Assembly (NCBI GenBank): GCA_963837165.1
Contig: CAWIMD010000002.1
Span: forward strand, 744,001-808,000
Length of the DNA stretch: 64,000 bases
Source: JAENWD01 sp963837165
GTDB taxonomy: Bacteria; Acidobacteriota; Vicinamibacteria; Vicinamibacterales; JAENWD01
Direction of reading: 5' to 3'
In this document: positions 61,377 to 64,000 of the stretch, piece after piece
Numbering within the stretch: position 1 is the stretch's first letter
Layout of the letters: every line of letters begins with the position of its first letter
Notes under the pieces: generated by a model
Seen by the model: the letters and a program-made list of their open reading frames with translations, nothing else
Database searches by the model: none
What the model was told of the DNA's origin: nothing
Translations under genes and position numbers: made by a program

Positions 61377-64000
61377 CTAGGTGTCCTCGCGCATCCCATC
61401 CGCGATCGCCTGCTCCACGGGCATGCTCCAGCCTTCGATCCATGCGGCGGATCGCTCGGCCTGGCTGACCGAGCCATAGGCGGGCTCGAGCCCGGCAGCC
61501 ACCCATCGCTGCTCGGAGGGGGTCAGCGGCGTGCCGACGGCGTTGCGCAGCGCCGCGGCGGCGCCCGCCAGCCGGATGGCGCGCCGGGCATTCCGGTCGG
61601 CGGCCGCCGCCAGCGCGAAGCCCTCGAGCGCTCGTGCCAGGCCTCGGCGGTGCCCCCCCAGGTGCTGAAACGCCCCGACGGCCTCACGAAAGCGTTCGAC
61701 CGCCCCGGAGGTATCGCCGGCATCGAGCGAGAGGTTTCCGAGATCGATGAGGAGGCTCCCTGCGCTCCAGGCATCGCCCAGGTCCTGGAAGGCGTCGAAC
61801 GACTCGCGGTACAGCGCCTCCGCCCTGGCGAAGTCTCCCCGTTCCCGGGCGATTTCGGCGCGATGACGGAGCGACCAGGCCATGCCGGTGAGGTCGCCGG
61901 CCTGGCGGAACACCGCCACGGACTGCTCGTGGCGCTCGAGCGCGGCGTCGAAATCGCCCTGCTCCTTGATCACGCTGGCGAGGTTGCTCAGCGTGCGTGC
62001 GTGGATGAGGTGATCGGCGACGGCCAGTGAGAGATCGCAGCTCTCCTCGAACAGGCGGCGCGCCTGGGCCAGATCGCCCTGGTCCTTGAACACGATGGCC
62101 AGGGCATTGGCGACCATGGCCGACCCGCGGCGGTCGCCGAGCTGGCGGTAGATGCGCAGCGCCTCCTCGAAGAGCGGCCGCTGTGCCGCGTAGTCCCGCT
62201 GGCCCGCCGCCAGCACACCGGCCGCGAAGAGCGCCTTGGCGCGCGCAGGCGAGGCGCCGGCCGCCCCGGGGAGCGCGAGCAGGGCCGCCAGGCGCGCCCG
62301 CCCTTCCGTGAACAGCTCCCGCAGCTCCCAGTACCGCAGGCGCGCCGTGGCCAGGCGCAGGCCCCAGTCCGCGTTCTTCGACGCGATGAGCCAGTCGAGG
62401 GCGGCCCGGCTGTCGTCCCGATCCCGATCGAGTCGGGCCAGCCACACGGCCTGATCCGGCCCCTCGATGGCCCCGGCAGCTTCCTCCTCGAGCACCAGGT
62501 AATAGGCCGCGTGCGCCTTGCGCACCAGGGACTCTTCGCCGCTGGCTGCCAGGCGCTCACGGCCGTACTCCCGCACGGTCTCGAGCATCGTGAGCCGGGG
62601 ATCGCCGTCCGGGTGTTCGATCAACTGCAGCAGGCTCTTGTTCACGAGCGAATCGATCCCGTCGATCACGTCGATGCCGAGGTCCTGCCGTGCATCCGCC
62701 ACGGCCTCGACGGCCTCGAACGTGCCGCTGCCGACGAACGCGGCGATGCGCCTGAAGAGCCGCTGCTCCGGCTCGGCGAGCAGGTCGTGACTCCACGCGA
62801 TCGCGCCGCGCAGCGTCTGCTGGCGGACCGGCAGGTCCCTGGCGCCGCCCGTCAGGATCTGAAGCCTGTTCTCGAGGCGCCCGAGCATGGCCGCCGGCGG
62901 CAGCGTCTTGATCCGGGCGGCGGCCAGCTCGATGGCCAGCGGCAGCCCGTCGAGCCGGCTGCAGATCTCGGCAACCGTGCGTGTGTTCTCGGCCGTCAGG
63001 GCGAAGTCGGGTTTCGAGGTGCGCGCGCGTTCGACGAACAGCGCCACCGCCGGGTTTCTCGCCAGCGCGTCCAGCGAAGCCGTCCGTGCCGATTCCGGCC
63101 GGGGCAACGGCGCCACGGGGATCTCGTGCTCCTCCGACAGGCGAAGCGGCTCGCGGCTCGTCACCACGACGGTCAGCCCGTCGAGCTTGAGCAGCTCGAT
63201 GACGAACGGCACGGCGTCGAGCAGGTGCTCGAAGCTGTCGAGGAGCAGCAGCGTCCGCGCCGACCGCAGCGTCCGTGCCAGGTAGTGTCTGATCTCATCG
63301 ACGAGCGGGCGCTGAGAGGACGGGCCAATCCCGAGCGCCTGCGCCACCAGCTCCGGCACCTGCCCCGGATCCGTGCTGGTGGAGAGCGACGCGAAGTACA
63401 CGCCGCCGTCGAACGTGTCCTCGAGCTCGCTGACCGTGCGAAGCGCCAGCCGCGTCTTCCCCGTCCCGGCCGGCCCCGTGAATGTCACCAGCCGGACGCC
63501 GTCCTGGCCGACGATCCTGACAGCCCTGACCAGGTCCGCCTCGCGCCCTACCAGCGAGGTCCGTGGAACGGGCAGCTCGGACTCCGCCGGCCGGGCCCGG
63601 CTGGCCGCCATCGGCGTGTGCAGCACGTGGGTGACGAGGGTCTCGAGGTCGCGATGCAGGTCGCGGGTGGACTCGTACCGCTCGGCTGGGTCCTTGGCCA
63701 GGCAGCGATCCAGCAGCCACTGCAGCGGTGCAGGAGCCTCCGGCCTGAGTGCCGCGATGGGCGGCGGATCGTCACGCACGATGGCCGCCAGCTCCTCGAC
63801 GTAGCTGGCGCGCTGGAACGTCCGCCGCCCGCTCAGCATCTCGTAGACGACGATGCCGAAGGCGAACTGGTCGCAGCGGCAGTCCACCGTCCGGCCCGTG
63901 GCCTGCTCGGGCGCCATGTACCCGACGGTGCCGACGACGACGCCCGTCCCGGTCGCCGCACCGGAGCCAGCCCCGGCGATCGTCTCTGCCGCCATCGCCG
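61377..64000 (-). CDS. Ser/Thr kinase-NB-ARC-TPR regulator (N-terminus beyond window)
   Basis: At least 873 codons in frame to the window edge. Kinase C-lobe first: VGTVGYMAPEQATGRTVDCRCDQFAFGIVVYEMLSGRRTF (APE motif, subdomain IX Asp). Then an AAA/NB-ARC-like ATPase: LVGREADLVRAVRIV, Walker A TFTGPAGTGKTRLAL (about residue 172), TLLLLDSFEHLLDAVP (Walker B), LTVVVTSREPL (sensor) and GLPLAIELAAARIKTLPP (GLPL). TPR repeats fill about 560-800. The kinase N-lobe and catalytic loop are outside. It resembles the AfsR-like/STAND signalling proteins with a kinase in front. Likely cytosolic; target unknown. Confidence 0.88.
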   Translation of the reverse strand, partial: AMAAETIAGAGSGAATGTGVVVGTVGYMAPEQATGRTVDCRCDQFAFGIVVYEMLSGRRTFQRASYVEELAAIVRDDPPPIAALRPEAPAPLQWLLDRCLAKDPAERYESTRDLHRDLETLVTHVLHTPMAASRARPAESELPVPRTSLVGREADLVRAVRIVGQDGVRLVTFTGPAGTGKTRLALRTVSELEDTFDGGVYFASLSTSTDPGQVPELVAQALGIGPSSQRPLVDEIRHYLARTLRSARTLLLLDSFEHLLDAVPFVIELLKLDGLTVVVTSREPLRLSEEHEIPVAPLPRPESARTASLDALARNPAVALFVERARTSKPDFALTAENTRTVAEICSRLDGLPLAIELAAARIKTLPPAAMLGRLENRLQILTGGARDLPVRQQTLRGAIAWSHDLLAEPEQRLFRRIAAFVGSGTFEAVEAVADARQDLGIDVIDGIDSLVNKSLLQLIEHPDGDPRLTMLETVREYGRERLAASGEESLVRKAHAAYYLVLEEEAAGAIEGPDQAVWLARLDRDRDDSRAALDWLIASKNADWGLRLATARLRYWELRELFTEGRARLAALLALPGAAGASPARAKALFAAGVLAAGQRDYAAQRPLFEEALRIYRQLGDRRGSAMVANALAIVFKDQGDLAQARRLFEESCDLSLAVADHLIHARTLSNLASVIKEQGDFDAALERHEQSVAVFRQAGDLTGMAWSLRHRAEIARERGDFARAEALYRESFDAFQDLGDAWSAGSLLIDLGNLSLDAGDTSGAVERFREAVGAFQHLGGHRRGLARALEGFALAAAADRNARRAIRLAGAAAALRNAVGTPLTPSEQRWVAAGLEPAYGSVSQAERSAAWIEGWSMPVEQAIADGMREDT

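Overview
The window looks like chromosome of a high-GC member of the Acidobacteriota, probably class Vicinamibacteria. The evidence is gene content: two adjacent VWFA-related proteins of the acidobacterial type, an ADOP-type ABC permease next to a PadR regulator, an Oar-like TonB receptor with an N-terminal carboxypeptidase-regulatory domain, a TPR-containing sigma-54 activator, and a Ser/Thr kinase fused to an NB-ARC/TPR module. This lineage assignment is inference from families, not from a marker-gene search.

Layout. 0-8.6 kb: housekeeping genes (ftsE-like fragment, a large membrane protein ending in a DUF3108-like domain, frameshifted gatB, pckA, ispH, folK, a ferritin-like protein, a DksA/TraR zinc-finger protein). 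8.7-17 kb: a YbbP/YbbA-like ABC exporter with a TesA-like esterase in one overlapping operon, then a PP2C phosphatase divergent from a TPR/AAA+ sigma-54 activator, and a PilZ protein. 17-24.3 kb: nhaA; a pentose-phosphate cluster (rpiB-pgi-gnd in one direction, pgl divergent); mscL, a DUF481 porin-like protein and a dual-specificity phosphatase. 24.3-31.2 kb: an uncharacterised 949-aa lipoprotein-like protein and two translationally coupled VWFA proteins. 31.2-42.5 kb: a double-hairpin REP-like repeat, a GNAT acetyltransferase, a glycogen-debranching enzyme coupled to a GH13 trehalose-synthase-like enzyme, a DeoR regulator, a TonB receptor with a clear promoter, and a TPR-tailed sulfatase-fold lipoprotein.

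42.8-54.8 kb: a 12-kb integrated element in a tRNA-Leu(UAA) gene. It carries a tyrosine integrase, AlpA-like regulator, primase-polymerase, RepA-like helicase, an iteron/hairpin region that may be an origin, a P27-type small terminase, an HK97-fold major capsid protein and several unknown proteins. I found no large terminase, portal, protease or tail gene. This is the layout of a phage satellite that makes its own capsid protein. Integration split the tRNA in the anticodon loop: the host 3' half is stranded at the left end and a divergent, element-borne 3' half completes the working tRNA at the right end. An IS21-family insertion (istA/istB) with a 6-bp target duplication breaks a small late gene of the element; removing it restores one open reading frame.

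54.8-64 kb: two universal stress proteins, an Hsp20, two small unknowns, PadR with a palindromic operator, a frameshifted ADOP permease, a frameshifted DUF4242 protein, and the C-terminal part of a kinase-NB-ARC-TPR regulator running off the window.

Four otherwise well-conserved genes (gatB, pgi, the ADOP permease, DUF4242) each carry a single-base insertion, which points to assembly indels rather than decay. Many genes have a -10 box only 6-9 nt before the start codon, suggesting frequent leaderless transcripts.
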